39,585 nucleotides of DNA, taken from positions 1 to 39,585 of the forward strand of contig NZ_AUPZ01000021.1 of the NCBI RefSeq assembly GCF_000445475.1. The letters run 5' to 3'. The notes below the pieces were generated by a model. It searched no databases, was not told the DNA's origin, and worked only from the letters and a program-made list of their open reading frames with translations. The position numbers and the translations under genes were made by a program. The first letter of the stretch is position 1, and every line of letters starts with the position of its first letter. Origin of the DNA: Sulfurimonas hongkongensis. GTDB lineage: Bacteria; Campylobacterota; Campylobacteria; Campylobacterales; Sulfurimonadaceae. Positions 1 through 8,521 of this stretch are shown here, one piece after another.

Positions 1-269
1 CTATCATACTTTTACTCCAAATATTTATTTGAAATAAATAGTATCTTCTTTAAATAAAGTGGTACATTTTTAATCTGCGTTACTGGTGTATTTTACCTCT
101 GCGTTTGACACCTACATAGCAGATGGTTTAAAATATCATATGAAACATTTAACTCTATTCACTACGGAGCAATGGCATTTTGGAAGCTATCAGTTTTCTT
201 ATTTAATCTTGTTCCGTATATTGTTTTACGGGTAGTTACATAAAATGTTATAACTTTTAAGGAGAGAGC
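1..269. other. Non-coding left edge of window
   Basis: No gene can be supported here. All forward frames close within about 60 bases of the left edge, so if an upstream gene enters the window only its last few codons are present and they are not recognisable. The stretch is AT-rich and probably carries the promoter of the following methyltransferase gene. TAAAAT at 241-246 could serve as a -10 element, but no convincing -35 sits at the right distance. A strong Shine-Dalgarno (AAGGAG) lies just before the start at 270. Confidence 0.4.
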
Positions 270-899
270 ATGGTTGATAGAGACTTTAAAGAAGCAAATA
301 ACAAGATGGTTGACTATCTTGTAAATGTCGGTGCGCTTCGTTCAAGCAGGATTATAGAAGCTTTTAGAAATATAAACAGAGCTGATTTTGTAGTCGATAG
401 AAATTCTAAAAATATTTATGAGGATTATCCTCTTAGTATAGGTAACGGGCAGACAATCTCTCAACCTAGAACTGTAGCTATGATGCTTGAGATGCTCTCA
501 CCAAATGAAGCAGATAATATTTTAGATATAGGAAGTGGATCCGGATGGACCACCGCACTTTTAGCTTATATTGTGGGTGGTAGCGGTTCTGTAGTGGGAG
601 TTGAGAGAGTTAAAGAACTTGTAGAGTTTGGAAGCACAAACCTAAAAAAATATAAATTTAAAAATGCTAAAATAGTAGAAGCTGGGGATGAACTTGGTAT
701 CCCTAGAGAGAAATTTGAGCGTATCTTAGTCTCTGCGGCTGCGGATGAACTTCCTTTTGAGCTAATAAAACAGTTAAAAGTTGGTGGAAGATTAGTTATC
801 CCAGTTCGAAATTCGATTTTTGAGATCATTAAAAAAGAGGATGAAAGCTTTGATGCTAACGAGCACTACGGCTTTACCTTCGTTCCACTGATTTATTGA
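270..899 (+). CDS. pcm: Protein-L-isoaspartate O-methyltransferase
   Basis: A cytosolic SAM-dependent repair enzyme that methylates L-isoaspartyl residues in damaged proteins so that they can revert to aspartate. The 209-aa length is normal for bacterial PCMT. The family hallmark GNGQTISQP is at residues 58-66, and SAM motif I (LDIGSGSG) is at 85-92 within a Rossmann-type methyltransferase fold. The C-terminal stretch with GGRLVIPV is typical of the family. The ATG at 270 has a strong AAGGAG ribosome site. The radical SAM gene follows 39 bases after the stop with its own ribosome site, so the two are probably co-transcribed. Nothing ties the gene to the surface-layer island downstream. Confidence 0.93.
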   Translation: MVDRDFKEANNKMVDYLVNVGALRSSRIIEAFRNINRADFVVDRNSKNIYEDYPLSIGNGQTISQPRTVAMMLEMLSPNEADNILDIGSGSGWTTALLAYIVGGSGSVVGVERVKELVEFGSTNLKKYKFKNAKIVEAGDELGIPREKFERILVSAAADELPFELIKQLKVGGRLVIPVRNSIFEIIKKEDESFDANEHYGFTFVPLIY

Positions 900-938
900 T
901 AAGCTTGAGTCTCATTTTATAAAATTAAGGAGCAAAAT

Positions 939-1964
939 ATGTCACAAACAGCATGGCTTAGTAAAAGACTTGATAGTGGAAAAATTTTGTGTCAGGCATG
1001 TGCGCATGTATGTAAGCTTGATGAGGGTGAGTATGGTATCTGTGGAGTAAGGCGAGTCATTGATGGCGAGCTTAAACTTCTTGTTTATGGACTAGCTGCT
1101 GCGGTAAATATTGACCCAGTAGAGAAAAAGCCGATGTTTCACTTTTTGCCAAAGAGTAGAGTTTTTTCAGTGGGAACGGTAGGCTGTAATCTCTCCTGTC
1201 AATTTTGTCAAAATTTCGATATATCACAATACCCAAAAGAGCATGCCAATAGGATAGTAGGTCGTGAGTTTCCACCTCAAAAAATCGTTGAAGCCGCACT
1301 TGAGAATGGTTGCGAATCAATCGCCTACACCTATAACGAGCCGATAGTCTTCTTTGAATATACCTATGATACAGCAAAGCTTGCACATGAAAAGGGTATA
1401 AAAAATATCTATGTCACTAGTGGTTATGAGACGAAAAAGGCGATAGATTTGCTTGAACCATACATAGATGGAATGAACATAGACATAAAAGCTTTTAGGG
1501 AGGAGTTTTACCAAGAGATTTGTGGCGCAAGGCTAAAGCCTGTGCTTGAAGCGGTAAAGTATGCTCATGAAAAAGGGATTTGGATAGAGATAACGACACT
1601 TTTAATCCCGGGCAAAAATGATTCTGATGAAGAGATAAGAGATATAGCAAAGTTTATAGCATCTCTTGACACATCTATACCGTGGCATCTCTCGGCGTTT
1701 CATCCAACCTATAAGATGCTAGATATCCCTCGCACTCCAGAGTCAACTCTGCTTCGTGCCTATAAAATAGGTCAAGAAGAGGGGCTAAAGTATCTCTACA
1801 TCGGCAATGTTGATAATGGGGATTATGAATCTACATATTGTCCAAGTTGTAAACATAGAGTTATTGATAGAAGTGGTAATATTGGACAATTTGTAACAAA
1901 TGAACTTGACGAGAATGGCAAGTGCCCATATTGCGGTTACTCCCTAGAGGGAGTGTGGCATTAG
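939..1964 (+). CDS. amrS: AmmeMemoRadiSam system radical SAM enzyme
   Basis: A radical SAM protein of the pyruvate-formate-lyase-activase-like type that is conserved with AMMECR1 and MEMO1 homologues across archaea and bacteria. The [4Fe-4S]-binding CxxxCxxC motif is at Cys83, Cys87 and Cys90 (VGCNLSCQFC). An N-terminal cysteine cluster (Cys18, 21, 25, 35) and a C-terminal zinc-ribbon-like pair (YCPSC and CPYCG in the last 35 residues) match the AmrS architecture, and 341 aa is the usual size. The start at 939 has an AAGGAGC ribosome site. No AMMECR1/MEMO partner lies in the window. The gene converges on the RND pump gene, and the two stop codons overlap by 4 bases. The substrate is not evident from sequence. 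Confidence 0.9.
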   Translation: MSQTAWLSKRLDSGKILCQACAHVCKLDEGEYGICGVRRVIDGELKLLVYGLAAAVNIDPVEKKPMFHFLPKSRVFSVGTVGCNLSCQFCQNFDISQYPKEHANRIVGREFPPQKIVEAALENGCESIAYTYNEPIVFFEYTYDTAKLAHEKGIKNIYVTSGYETKKAIDLLEPYIDGMNIDIKAFREEFYQEICGARLKPVLEAVKYAHEKGIWIEITTLLIPGKNDSDEEIRDIAKFIASLDTSIPWHLSAFHPTYKMLDIPRTPESTLLRAYKIGQEEGLKYLYIGNVDNGDYESTYCPSCKHRVIDRSGNIGQFVTNELDENGKCPYCGYSLEGVWH

Positions 1965-4900
1965 TCTTTGATGTCTTTTTCTTGCACCCTGTCTCTTATC
2001 TTTGAGACTAAGATATAAAAAAGAGGGATAAAGAGTATTGCTAGGAATGTTGCTGCAAGCATTCCACCGATGACTCCTGTTCCTATGGAGTGACGACTCG
2101 CTGCTCCTGCACCACTGCTTATTGCTAAAGGAATAACCCCTATAGTAAAGGCCAAAGAGGTCATAATGATAGGACGCAGACGAATCTTTGCCGCTTCTAA
2201 AACAGCTTCAACGAGCTTCATCCCTTGCTTTCTTTTTTGCATCGCAAACTCAACAATTAAGATTGCATTTTTAGCACTTAAGCCTGCAAGGACGAGTACC
2301 CCTATTTGGAAGTAGATATCATTTTCAAGTCCTCTTAGGTGGTTTGCAACAACAGCTCCAAAAATAGCAAATGGAACAGAGAGTATAACCGCTATTGGCA
2401 TAAGCCATCTCTCATACTGTGCCGCTAAGATTAGGTATAAAAATAAGATTCCAAAGATAAATGCTAGATTTCCAGCGCTTGATATCTGTTTTTCTTGGTA
2501 CGCAGTCCCTATCCAACTAATACTATAGCCATCTGGAAGAACTTCGTTTGAGACCTCTTCTATAACCCTTAGTGCATCTCCAGAGCTATGTCCTAGAGTT
2601 GCTTGTCCTGAGACTTTTGCAGCGTTAAAGAGGTTAAATCTCTCTACCAAATCAGCACCAAAACTTTGCTCTAGTGTAACAAGAGAGCTAAGAGCTATCA
2701 TCTCTCCTTTTTCACTTCTTACAAAGATTTTTTCTAAATCTTCAGGTTTTTTTCTAAAAGACTCTTTAGCCTGCATATTTACCATATAGGTTCTACCTAA
2801 GAGATTAAAATCATTTACATAAAAACTTCCAAAAGTTGCATTGATTGTTTGGTAAATCTCATCAATATTGACACCTTTTGCTTTTGCTTTTGCGGTATCT
2901 ACCTCTATTTTGTATTTAGGGATAGAGGTATTTAGTGTAGTTCTAACTCCCATAAGTTCAGGTCTTGCATTTGCCTTTTGGATAATTTCATTAACGTACT
3001 TTTGTAGCTCTTGTAGATCTGCACCAGTTTTATTTTGAACATACATCTCAAACCCGCCAGATATTCCCATCCCTCTAATTGGAGGAGGAACAATACCAAA
3101 AGAGAAACCATCACTAGTTTGAGAGAGTTCTTTACTTATGTTTGATGCAATATAGGCTGCACTTTGAGTTGGACCTTCTCTTTGATCCCAATCTTGAAGC
3201 TTTAAAATAGTAGCTGATGCATTTGTCCTATTGGAAAATGTTGAAAAATCAATCCCCATAAACTGAACTATATTTTTTATATTTTGTTCATCTTTAGAAG
3301 CTATATCGTATATCTCCTCAGCTAGCGCTTCTGTTCTGCTAAGTGAAGCTGCGGGAGGATTGTAGCTAAATACAAAAACTGTCCCTTTATCTTCGATGGG
3401 AACAAGCCCTGTTTTTAGACTCGTAAACATGTCAAATGTTATATATATAAGTCCACCAAAAAGTAACATACTCAAAAATGCGTAACGGATAGTTAGCTTT
3501 AGGGCATTTGAATAACCTCTTGTAGCACTCTCAAAAAAGTTGTTAAACCATTTGAAAAAATATTTTGGCTCTTTATGTGTTGGTTTTAAAACCAAAGCAC
3601 ACAGCGCAGGTGTTAGAGTAAGTGCAACTAGTCCTGAAATAGCTAAAGAGATAACGATGGTAACAGCAAACTGTCTATACATCTCTCCACTAAGTCCGCC
3701 TAAAAAAGCAACAGGAAGAAAAACAGCTGAGAGCACTAAAACGATGGCAATTAGGGCACCGGAGACCTCTTGCATAGCTTTTATGGAAGCATCTTTTGGG
3801 GTGAGCCCCTCTTTTATATGCCTCTCAACATTTTCTATAACAATGATGGCATCATCAACAACTATTCCGATGGCCAAAACAAGCCCAAAAAGTGTAAGCA
3901 AGTTAATGCTAAAGCCAAGTACATACATACCAGCAAAAGCACCGATTATAGATACGGGGACGGCTAAAAGAGGTATTAGTGTAGCTCTAATATTTTGTAA
4001 AAACAAAAATATTATAAGTGCGACTAAGATAATAGCTTCTATAAAAGTTTTAATAACCTCATTTATAGAGATTTCGACAAAGTCGGTAATATCATAAGGA
4101 ATATTATAGTCCATATCTTCAACAAAATCTTTACTTATAGAGTCTATAACTTTGCGAACCTCTGATGCGGTCTCTATCGCATTTGCCCCACTTTGCAAAA
4201 ATATCGCAATTGGCACAGCAGGAGAGTTGTTGAGCTTGTTCTCTCTATCATAGGTTTGAGCTCCAAGCTCTATTGTCGCTACATCTTTAAGCTTTAGCGA
4301 ACTTCCATCTTCATTGGCTTTTATAATAATTTCAGAAAACTGCGATGGTTGTTTAAGTCTTTGAGGTGTCTCTATGGTGTAAGTAAACATCTCTTTATTT
4401 GAAATAGGGTCTGCTGAGAGTTTTCCTGCAGCATATTGTTCATTTTGCTCTCTTATGGAGACGACTAAGTCATTAACAGTTAGAGAGTATTTTTTAAGTT
4501 TTGAAGGATCTATCCAGATTCTCATTGAGTAATCTTTTGCACCAAAGATAACTACATCACCAATTCCCTTAACCCTTTTTAAATCATCTACAATATTTAA
4601 AAGAGCATAGTTAGATAAAAAGCTAACATCTCTAGTCTGTTTTGGTGAGTGTAGTATTATAACTTGAAGCATATCTGGCGATCTCTCGTATACTCTAACA
4701 CCCTGTCTTTGAACCTGCTCAGGAAGTCTTGAAAGAGCTGCTTGGACACGATTGTTTACATCTATCTTTGCATCATCAGGATTTGTTCCAACTTCAAAAA
4801 ATATACTAATAGTAAGCGTACCGTTATCCGCAGAGATTGAGTTCATATAGAGCATATCTTTAGCGCCGTTTATCTGCTCTTCAAGAGGAGCTGCAACTGT

Positions 4901-5080
4901 TTTTGAGATAGTCTCTGCACTAGCTCCCTGATAAGTAGCACTTACTACAATTTGTGGTGGGATAACTCTAGGATACTCTCCAATAGGAAGAGTACGCATA
5001 GCAATAACACCAGCTAAAACGATAAGTATTGATATAACAGAAGCAAAAACAGGTCTTTTTATAAAAAAGTTAGAAAACAT
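1961..5080 (-). CDS. RND multidrug efflux pump, inner-membrane permease (HAE1/AcrB-like)
   Basis: A proton-driven exporter of hydrophobic or amphiphilic compounds that acts as a trimer with the adaptor and TolC-like channel encoded just upstream on the same strand. The 1039-aa length is standard for AcrB/MexB. The N-terminus MFSNFFIKRPVFA is characteristic. The TM4 segment near residue 405 carries the paired aspartates of the proton relay (AIGIVVDDAIIVIENVE), and the C-terminal half has the relay lysine in GLSAKNAILIVEFA. Two large periplasmic loops and twelve TM segments are as expected. The gene starts 1 base after the adaptor stop, so expression is surely coupled. Substrate range cannot be read from sequence, and no TetR-type regulator is adjacent. 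Confidence 0.96.
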   Translation of the reverse strand: MFSNFFIKRPVFASVISILIVLAGVIAMRTLPIGEYPRVIPPQIVVSATYQGASAETISKTVAAPLEEQINGAKDMLYMNSISADNGTLTISIFFEVGTNPDDAKIDVNNRVQAALSRLPEQVQRQGVRVYERSPDMLQVIILHSPKQTRDVSFLSNYALLNIVDDLKRVKGIGDVVIFGAKDYSMRIWIDPSKLKKYSLTVNDLVVSIREQNEQYAAGKLSADPISNKEMFTYTIETPQRLKQPSQFSEIIIKANEDGSSLKLKDVATIELGAQTYDRENKLNNSPAVPIAIFLQSGANAIETASEVRKVIDSISKDFVEDMDYNIPYDITDFVEISINEVIKTFIEAIILVALIIFLFLQNIRATLIPLLAVPVSIIGAFAGMYVLGFSINLLTLFGLVLAIGIVVDDAIIVIENVERHIKEGLTPKDASIKAMQEVSGALIAIVLVLSAVFLPVAFLGGLSGEMYRQFAVTIVISLAISGLVALTLTPALCALVLKPTHKEPKYFFKWFNNFFESATRGYSNALKLTIRYAFLSMLLFGGLIYITFDMFTSLKTGLVPIEDKGTVFVFSYNPPAASLSRTEALAEEIYDIASKDEQNIKNIVQFMGIDFSTFSNRTNASATILKLQDWDQREGPTQSAAYIASNISKELSQTSDGFSFGIVPPPIRGMGISGGFEMYVQNKTGADLQELQKYVNEIIQKANARPELMGVRTTLNTSIPKYKIEVDTAKAKAKGVNIDEIYQTINATFGSFYVNDFNLLGRTYMVNMQAKESFRKKPEDLEKIFVRSEKGEMIALSSLVTLEQSFGADLVERFNLFNAAKVSGQATLGHSSGDALRVIEEVSNEVLPDGYSISWIGTAYQEKQISSAGNLAFIFGILFLYLILAAQYERWLMPIAVILSVPFAIFGAVVANHLRGLENDIYFQIGVLVLAGLSAKNAILIVEFAMQKRKQGMKLVEAVLEAAKIRLRPIIMTSLAFTIGVIPLAISSGAGAASRHSIGTGVIGGMLAATFLAILFIPLFYILVSKIRDRVQEKDIKD

Positions 5081-5081
5081 T

Positions 5082-6182
5082 TTAGTTACCTTTCACAATG
5101 GTAACTTTTGAGTTTGGTCTTAGTTTTGCGATATTACTTATAACTATGTTTTCACCCTCAAAGACACCTTTTTCAACATAAGCAATGCCATCTTGTACTT
5201 GCAAAGCATTGATAGGTCGCATTGAGACTGCTCCATCTTTTACAACATAAACAACTGTCGCATCTTGAGTTTTGATAAGAGCTTTTTGAGGGATTTTTGC
5301 AACACGATCATAACTGAGCCCATCTATCTCTATCTCTGCATAAGAACCTACTATTAACTCTCTATCTCTGTTTTGAAATTTTGCTCTAAACTTAAGAGTA
5401 TCAGTCTGTGCATCCATTTTTGGCGATATAAAATCTATCTCTCCTGTATAAATTTTTGCATCAACGCTTAAGGTGACCTTTGAGCCATTTTTGATTTGAG
5501 AGATATACTTTGAGACATCACTACTAGGTAGTGAAAAATGAGCATATATAGGATCTTGTGCGGTAATTGTAACTAACATTGCGCTCTCCTCGCCAACCTC
5601 TACATAAGAGCCAATATCATTGAACCTCATTCCTGCTATACCGCTGATGGGTGCTTTTATAGTTGTATAATCAAACTTGATTTGGGCATTTTGGAGTACT
5701 GCCTTTGCTTTTGTCACCTCCGCTTTTGCATCTTCAAATGTGTAAAAAAGTTCATCACGCGTTACAGCAGAAATCGCATTGTTTTTAAAAAGATACTCAT
5801 TACGCTCCCAGTCTTTTTGGGCTTTATTAAAATTTGCCTTGGCTTTTAAAAGAGATGCTTTTGCTTCATTTAAAGTTGCCGCATACTCATCTTTTTGTAT
5901 CTCATAGAGGATATCACCCTTTTTTACATATGAACCCTCTTTAAAATTTTTACTCATAAGTAGTCCACTAACTCGTGCAACTATATCAACTTCATTGAAT
6001 GCTTTAAGTAGGGTAGAGTAACTGTTTGATACAGGTGCTTTTTCAAATTTAACAGTATAGACTTCTACTGATAAAGGTGGCATATTAGCCGCTTTAGTAG
6101 TAACTGCCACACTTTTTTTCTCATCATTACAACCAACTAAAAACAGCGACAAAAGCACTGTTAAAATTACTAAATTTTTCAT
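5082..6182 (-). CDS. RND efflux periplasmic adaptor (AcrA-like lipoprotein)
   Basis: The membrane-fusion subunit that bridges the RND permease and the outer-membrane channel. The N-terminus is a lipoprotein signal with lipobox LVGC, predicting lipidation at Cys18 and anchoring in the inner membrane. A biotinyl-lipoyl-like half motif (VARVSGLLMSKNFKEGSYVKKG) is followed by an alpha-helical hairpin rich in Lys, Ala and Glu, the second lipoyl half (TIKAPISGIAGMR), and beta-barrel and membrane-proximal domains. The 366-aa length is normal. It sits directly between the TolC-like gene (stop adjacent to this start) and the permease, giving the gene order channel, adaptor, pump. Confidence 0.95.
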   Translation of the reverse strand: MKNLVILTVLLSLFLVGCNDEKKSVAVTTKAANMPPLSVEVYTVKFEKAPVSNSYSTLLKAFNEVDIVARVSGLLMSKNFKEGSYVKKGDILYEIQKDEYAATLNEAKASLLKAKANFNKAQKDWERNEYLFKNNAISAVTRDELFYTFEDAKAEVTKAKAVLQNAQIKFDYTTIKAPISGIAGMRFNDIGSYVEVGEESAMLVTITAQDPIYAHFSLPSSDVSKYISQIKNGSKVTLSVDAKIYTGEIDFISPKMDAQTDTLKFRAKFQNRDRELIVGSYAEIEIDGLSYDRVAKIPQKALIKTQDATVVYVVKDGAVSMRPINALQVQDGIAYVEKGVFEGENIVISNIAKLRPNSKVTIVKGN

Positions 6183-7421
6183 CTACAAAAACTCCTTAAT
6201 ATCTTTTCCACTAAAATAAATTAACTCTGCTTTTCTAATCTCAAGTTCGTAAATAGCTCTCTTACTATCTCTTTGTGCACTATACTTTTCGCTAAGTGCT
6301 GCAAGGTAGGCAACATTATCAATAGTTTTGTTTTTATACTTAAACTTTATAAGTTCATACGCCAAAGATGCAGCCTCGGCAACTGCTTGTGTTGACTTCA
6401 CTTTTTCTTGTGCAATCAAGAGTGATTTTTTGGCCAATCGGTACTCAACATTTGCTTTGTCTTTTTCGTACTCTACCATTGATTTTTTACTCAAGTACTC
6501 TTGAAGTTTAGACTCATAAGCTTTAGTCTTAGCTCCAAAATCAAAAATATTCCAAGAGACATTTAGCATTGCGATATTTTGGTTCTCTACTAAAAAGCCA
6601 CTCTTTAGTGAGTCGTTATCAAAGTAGTAGTCGCTGTGAGTAAAAGTATCATCTAGATAAACAAAAGGTCTATTTCCACTTTTTTCGATATTTGCTTCGT
6701 GTAGTATAGAAGTTGCTTCATACTCAAGAGCTTTTATATCTGCTCTTAAAGTCTCTTCTTGCTCTAACGGCAGTTTTATTGTGCTATCTCCATCTAGATG
6801 CTCGACTCTCTTTGATATGTAATACTCCAGAGTGTGGATTACTCTTTGGTTCTCTAGCTCTATGGCTTGAAGTAAAACTAGAGCATTTTTTAGTCTTGAG
6901 TCAATTTTGGCAACTTCGTCTTTTGTAATAGTTCCAGCTTCATAAAAAAACTCAACTCTCTTAAGCTCTTCTTTTAACTGCTCTATCTCTTGCTCAGTTG
7001 CTTCTTTATCAGCCTCAAGTCCAAAATACTCAAAATAGAGTCTAGTAACTTCAAGCGAGATGGAGTTTTTAGTCGCCTCAATTGTACTTTTACTAGAGTC
7101 TATAGATGACTCAATCTGCCTATACAAACTATTTTTTTTATCGCCATCATAAAGTGTATATCTTACAGATGCTTGAAATTTAAGTGTATTCTCTGCAACA
7201 GCTGGAGTCTCTTTGGAAGCATTCTGATAGTTAGCCCCTATATCTATGGTAGGAAGGTATGAGCTTTTAGAGCTCTCATAGAGTAGTTCTTTGGAAGTTA
7301 ATGTATGCTGGGCTGACTTTACAACTTTGTTATTATGAGATAGCTCTAGTAGCTCATCTAGCGTGTAAGAGTATAGAAAAAGAGGCAAGCAAAGTATCGG
7401 TAAAAAAAATTTCAATTTCAT
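6183..7421 (-). CDS. TolC-family outer-membrane efflux protein of the RND operon
   Basis: The outer-membrane channel component, 412 aa from the start chosen here. The frame is open to 7460, but MKLKFFLPILCLPLFLYS beginning at 7421 is a proper Sec signal peptide and has AGAAGA as ribosome site, so the longer 13-residue extension is unlikely. The mature part begins with YTLDELLELSHNN, the usual opening of TolC-family OEP repeats, and has long heptad-rich helices and two related halves. It is the first gene of a three-gene operon with the adaptor and RND pump. It is distinct from the second TolC-like protein of the type I secretion operon at 13037. Confidence 0.93.
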   Translation of the reverse strand: MKLKFFLPILCLPLFLYSYTLDELLELSHNNKVVKSAQHTLTSKELLYESSKSSYLPTIDIGANYQNASKETPAVAENTLKFQASVRYTLYDGDKKNSLYRQIESSIDSSKSTIEATKNSISLEVTRLYFEYFGLEADKEATEQEIEQLKEELKRVEFFYEAGTITKDEVAKIDSRLKNALVLLQAIELENQRVIHTLEYYISKRVEHLDGDSTIKLPLEQEETLRADIKALEYEATSILHEANIEKSGNRPFVYLDDTFTHSDYYFDNDSLKSGFLVENQNIAMLNVSWNIFDFGAKTKAYESKLQEYLSKKSMVEYEKDKANVEYRLAKKSLLIAQEKVKSTQAVAEAASLAYELIKFKYKNKTIDNVAYLAALSEKYSAQRDSKRAIYELEIRKAELIYFSGKDIKEFL

Positions 7422-7503
7422 TAGATCTTCTTTATAAATAATTTTGTGAGATGTTATCAAAAAAACTCTTAATTTTATCTTCCTAGAAAGGTAAACCTAT
7501 TTT

Positions 7504-7528
7504 TAAACAGCCAATCCTTAACTGTTTA
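7504..7528. promoter_or_regulatory. Perfect 7-bp inverted repeat (possible operator) in the efflux operon leader
   Basis: TAAACAG at 7504-7510 and CTGTTTA at 7522-7528 form a perfect dyad separated by 11 bases. It lies between the predicted transcription start (about 7539, minus strand) and the tolC-like start at 7421. This position suits an operator for a local repressor (TetR-like regulators of RND operons bind such dyads) or an RNA hairpin in the leader. No regulator gene is adjacent, so the assignment is inference. Confidence 0.4.
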
Positions 7529-7545
7529 TCTAAGAGAAATTTTAT

Positions 7546-7574
7546 ATTGTAGCATCTATGCTAAAAAAAGTTAA
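7546..7574 (-). promoter_or_regulatory. Candidate sigma70 promoter of the RND efflux operon
   Basis: Read on the minus strand, TTAACT (7574-7569) lies 17 bases before TACAAT (7551-7546), and the -10 is preceded by an extended TGC. Transcription would start near 7539 and give a leader of about 118 bases ahead of the tolC-like gene. Confidence 0.5.
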
Positions 7575-7621
7575 TACTTGCAATCAAAAATCTCAACCCA
7601 TAAGTCATCGTCCTCAAGAAG

Positions 7622-7642
7622 ATTCCGCATCAAGTGCGGAAT
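7622..7642. repeat. Hairpin module (8-bp stem, TCAAG loop)
   Basis: ATTCCGCA and TGCGGAAT form a perfect 8-bp stem around the 5-base loop TCAAG, followed by GAC. This equals, in reverse complement, the generic module GTCAT-stem-CTTGA-stem that recurs at 7790 and, inverted, at 18871 and 18906. It resembles REP-type palindromes rather than a terminator because no T tract follows. Confidence 0.75.
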
Positions 7643-7679
7643 GACGGCGGGCGGGGTGCCATCCTGAACTCGGTTTATT

Positions 7680-7813
7680 GTCATCCTGAACTTGATTCAC
7701 CGTCATCCTGAACTTGATTCACCGTCATCCTGAACTTGATTCACCGTCATCCTGAACTTGATCCGCCGTCATCCTGAACTTGATTCACCGTCATCCTGAA
7801 CTTGATTCAGGAT
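7680..7813 (+). repeat. Six-unit 22-bp tandem repeat array ending in a palindromic module
   Basis: Units begin at 7680, 7702, 7724, 7746, 7768 and 7790, an exact 22-base period, each opening GTCATCCTGAACTTGATTC. The fourth has CCG in place of TCA near its end. A decayed unit lies just before 7680. The last unit continues into a full palindrome: ATCCTGAA at 7793-7800, loop CTTGA, and TTCAGGAT at 7806-7813. The array therefore amplifies the left half of the palindrome. There are no unique spacers, so it is not a CRISPR array. It occupies the gap between the RND operon promoter and the 169-aa gene. Confidence 0.9.
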
Positions 7814-7877
7814 CTCATGGGATTCCTATTATATAGCTATACTAACCTCATTAACCTCTAGTCAAACTTGTTTTATG

Positions 7878-7890
7878 TACAATCCACCTC
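7878..7890 (+). promoter_or_regulatory. Candidate -10 element placed for a leaderless transcript
   Basis: TACAAT at 7878-7883 is followed by only 7 bases (CCACCTC) before the ATG at 7891. There is no Shine-Dalgarno in those bases. Transcription starting 7-8 bases after the -10 would begin at the start codon. The same spacing and a similar string occur before the sugar transferase at 17389. Confidence 0.4.
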
Positions 7891-8400
7891 ATGAAAAGAG
7901 AAATTGTAGCAAACACATTTACACCGACATATGATGAGCTTGAAGATAGATTGAGATTTGTGATAAATTATCAAGATATTCAAAACAGAGTTGATTTTAT
8001 GATAACAAGAAGTTTTATCATAAATCTAATTTCTACTGCTGAGGAGTTTATAGCAAAACATTACTCCACTGCTGATTTTAAAAAAACTCTAATACAACAC
8101 AATATAAAAAAACAAGAGAGCCAAGAAAAGCTAGAACATACAAAAAGTCAGCAGAGTCAAGAAGATAGAGTTTTATTAAAAACAGATAGTGCAAATCTTG
8201 AACTTCTAAGAACAGACGAAGAGCTTCTGCTAGAGGTTAAGTTCTTCTTTGATATAAACTCAAAACATACTACTTTAACATTTAATTCTAAAAACATTAC
8301 AGCCAAAGCTGATTTAGATGGCTTTATGCTTATGCAAGTATTTCAAGTGATGAAATCTGCGATACCTTTTATAAAATGGGGAATATCTTACAATTTTTAA
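7891..8400 (+). CDS. Unrecognised 169-aa protein
   Basis: I do not recognise a family. The protein is soluble by composition, with no signal peptide and no clear membrane segment. Residues about 65-95 are polar and rich in Gln, Glu and Lys (helical or linker-like). The C-terminal third has alternating hydrophobics and ends with a short apolar helix (FMLMQVFQVMKSAIPFIKW). The ATG lacks a Shine-Dalgarno but has a -10-like TACAAT 7 bases upstream. It stands between two repeat/hairpin elements, ahead of the RAYT-SapC gene and in the same direction. A long imperfect hairpin separates it from that gene, so it may be a stand-alone transcript. Codon use resembles its neighbours. A role in the secretion island is only a guess from position. 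Confidence 0.65.
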   Translation: MKREIVANTFTPTYDELEDRLRFVINYQDIQNRVDFMITRSFIINLISTAEEFIAKHYSTADFKKTLIQHNIKKQESQEKLEHTKSQQSQEDRVLLKTDSANLELLRTDEELLLEVKFFFDINSKHTTLTFNSKNITAKADLDGFMLMQVFQVMKSAIPFIKWGISYNF

Positions 8401-8411
8401 AGGATCTGAGT

Positions 8412-8458
8412 ATGACTATGGCACTAATTTAAAACTAGTTAAATAGTGTCGGAGTCAT
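8412..8458. repeat. Long imperfect hairpin between the 169-aa gene and the RAYT-SapC gene
   Basis: ATGACT at 8412-8417 pairs with AGTCAT at 8453-8458, and, after a small internal mismatch, GCACTA at 8421-8426 pairs with TAGTGT at 8444-8449 (one G-T wobble). The apical loop is AT-rich. No run of T follows directly, so it is a poor intrinsic terminator. It could be a REP-like palindrome, a transcript boundary or a binding site. Confidence 0.55.
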
Positions 8459-8485
8459 TTAATAACCCCTTAAGTTTTATTTGCA

Positions 8486-8491
8486 TACAAT
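8486..8491 (+). promoter_or_regulatory. Candidate -10 element for the RAYT-SapC / type I secretion operon
   Basis: TACAAT at 8486-8491 is 30 bases before the TTG start at 8522. The -35 region is weak, which is common in Campylobacterota. An AAGGA ribosome site follows at about 8511. It is the best candidate for driving the operon that runs to 18699. Confidence 0.35.
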
Positions 8492-8521
8492 TCACTTTGA
8501 AAGTAAGTTCAAGGAATTGGT

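Noticed and set aside
1-57. C-terminal fragment of an upstream gene
   Set aside because: Open frames of 10-18 codons reach the left edge, but they are too short to recognise and could be chance.
3540-4097. 185-aa ORF antisense to the RND pump
   Set aside because: It lies entirely within the strongly conserved AcrB-like gene on the other strand, has no ribosome site and its composition is that of a shadow frame.
7422-7460. Extended N-terminus of the RND TolC-like protein
   Set aside because: The 13 extra residues precede a complete signal peptide and the shorter start at 7421 has the ribosome site.
7680-7813. Possible CRISPR array
   Set aside because: The units abut one another with no unique spacers of 25-40 bases and no cas genes are present. 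It is a simple tandem repeat.
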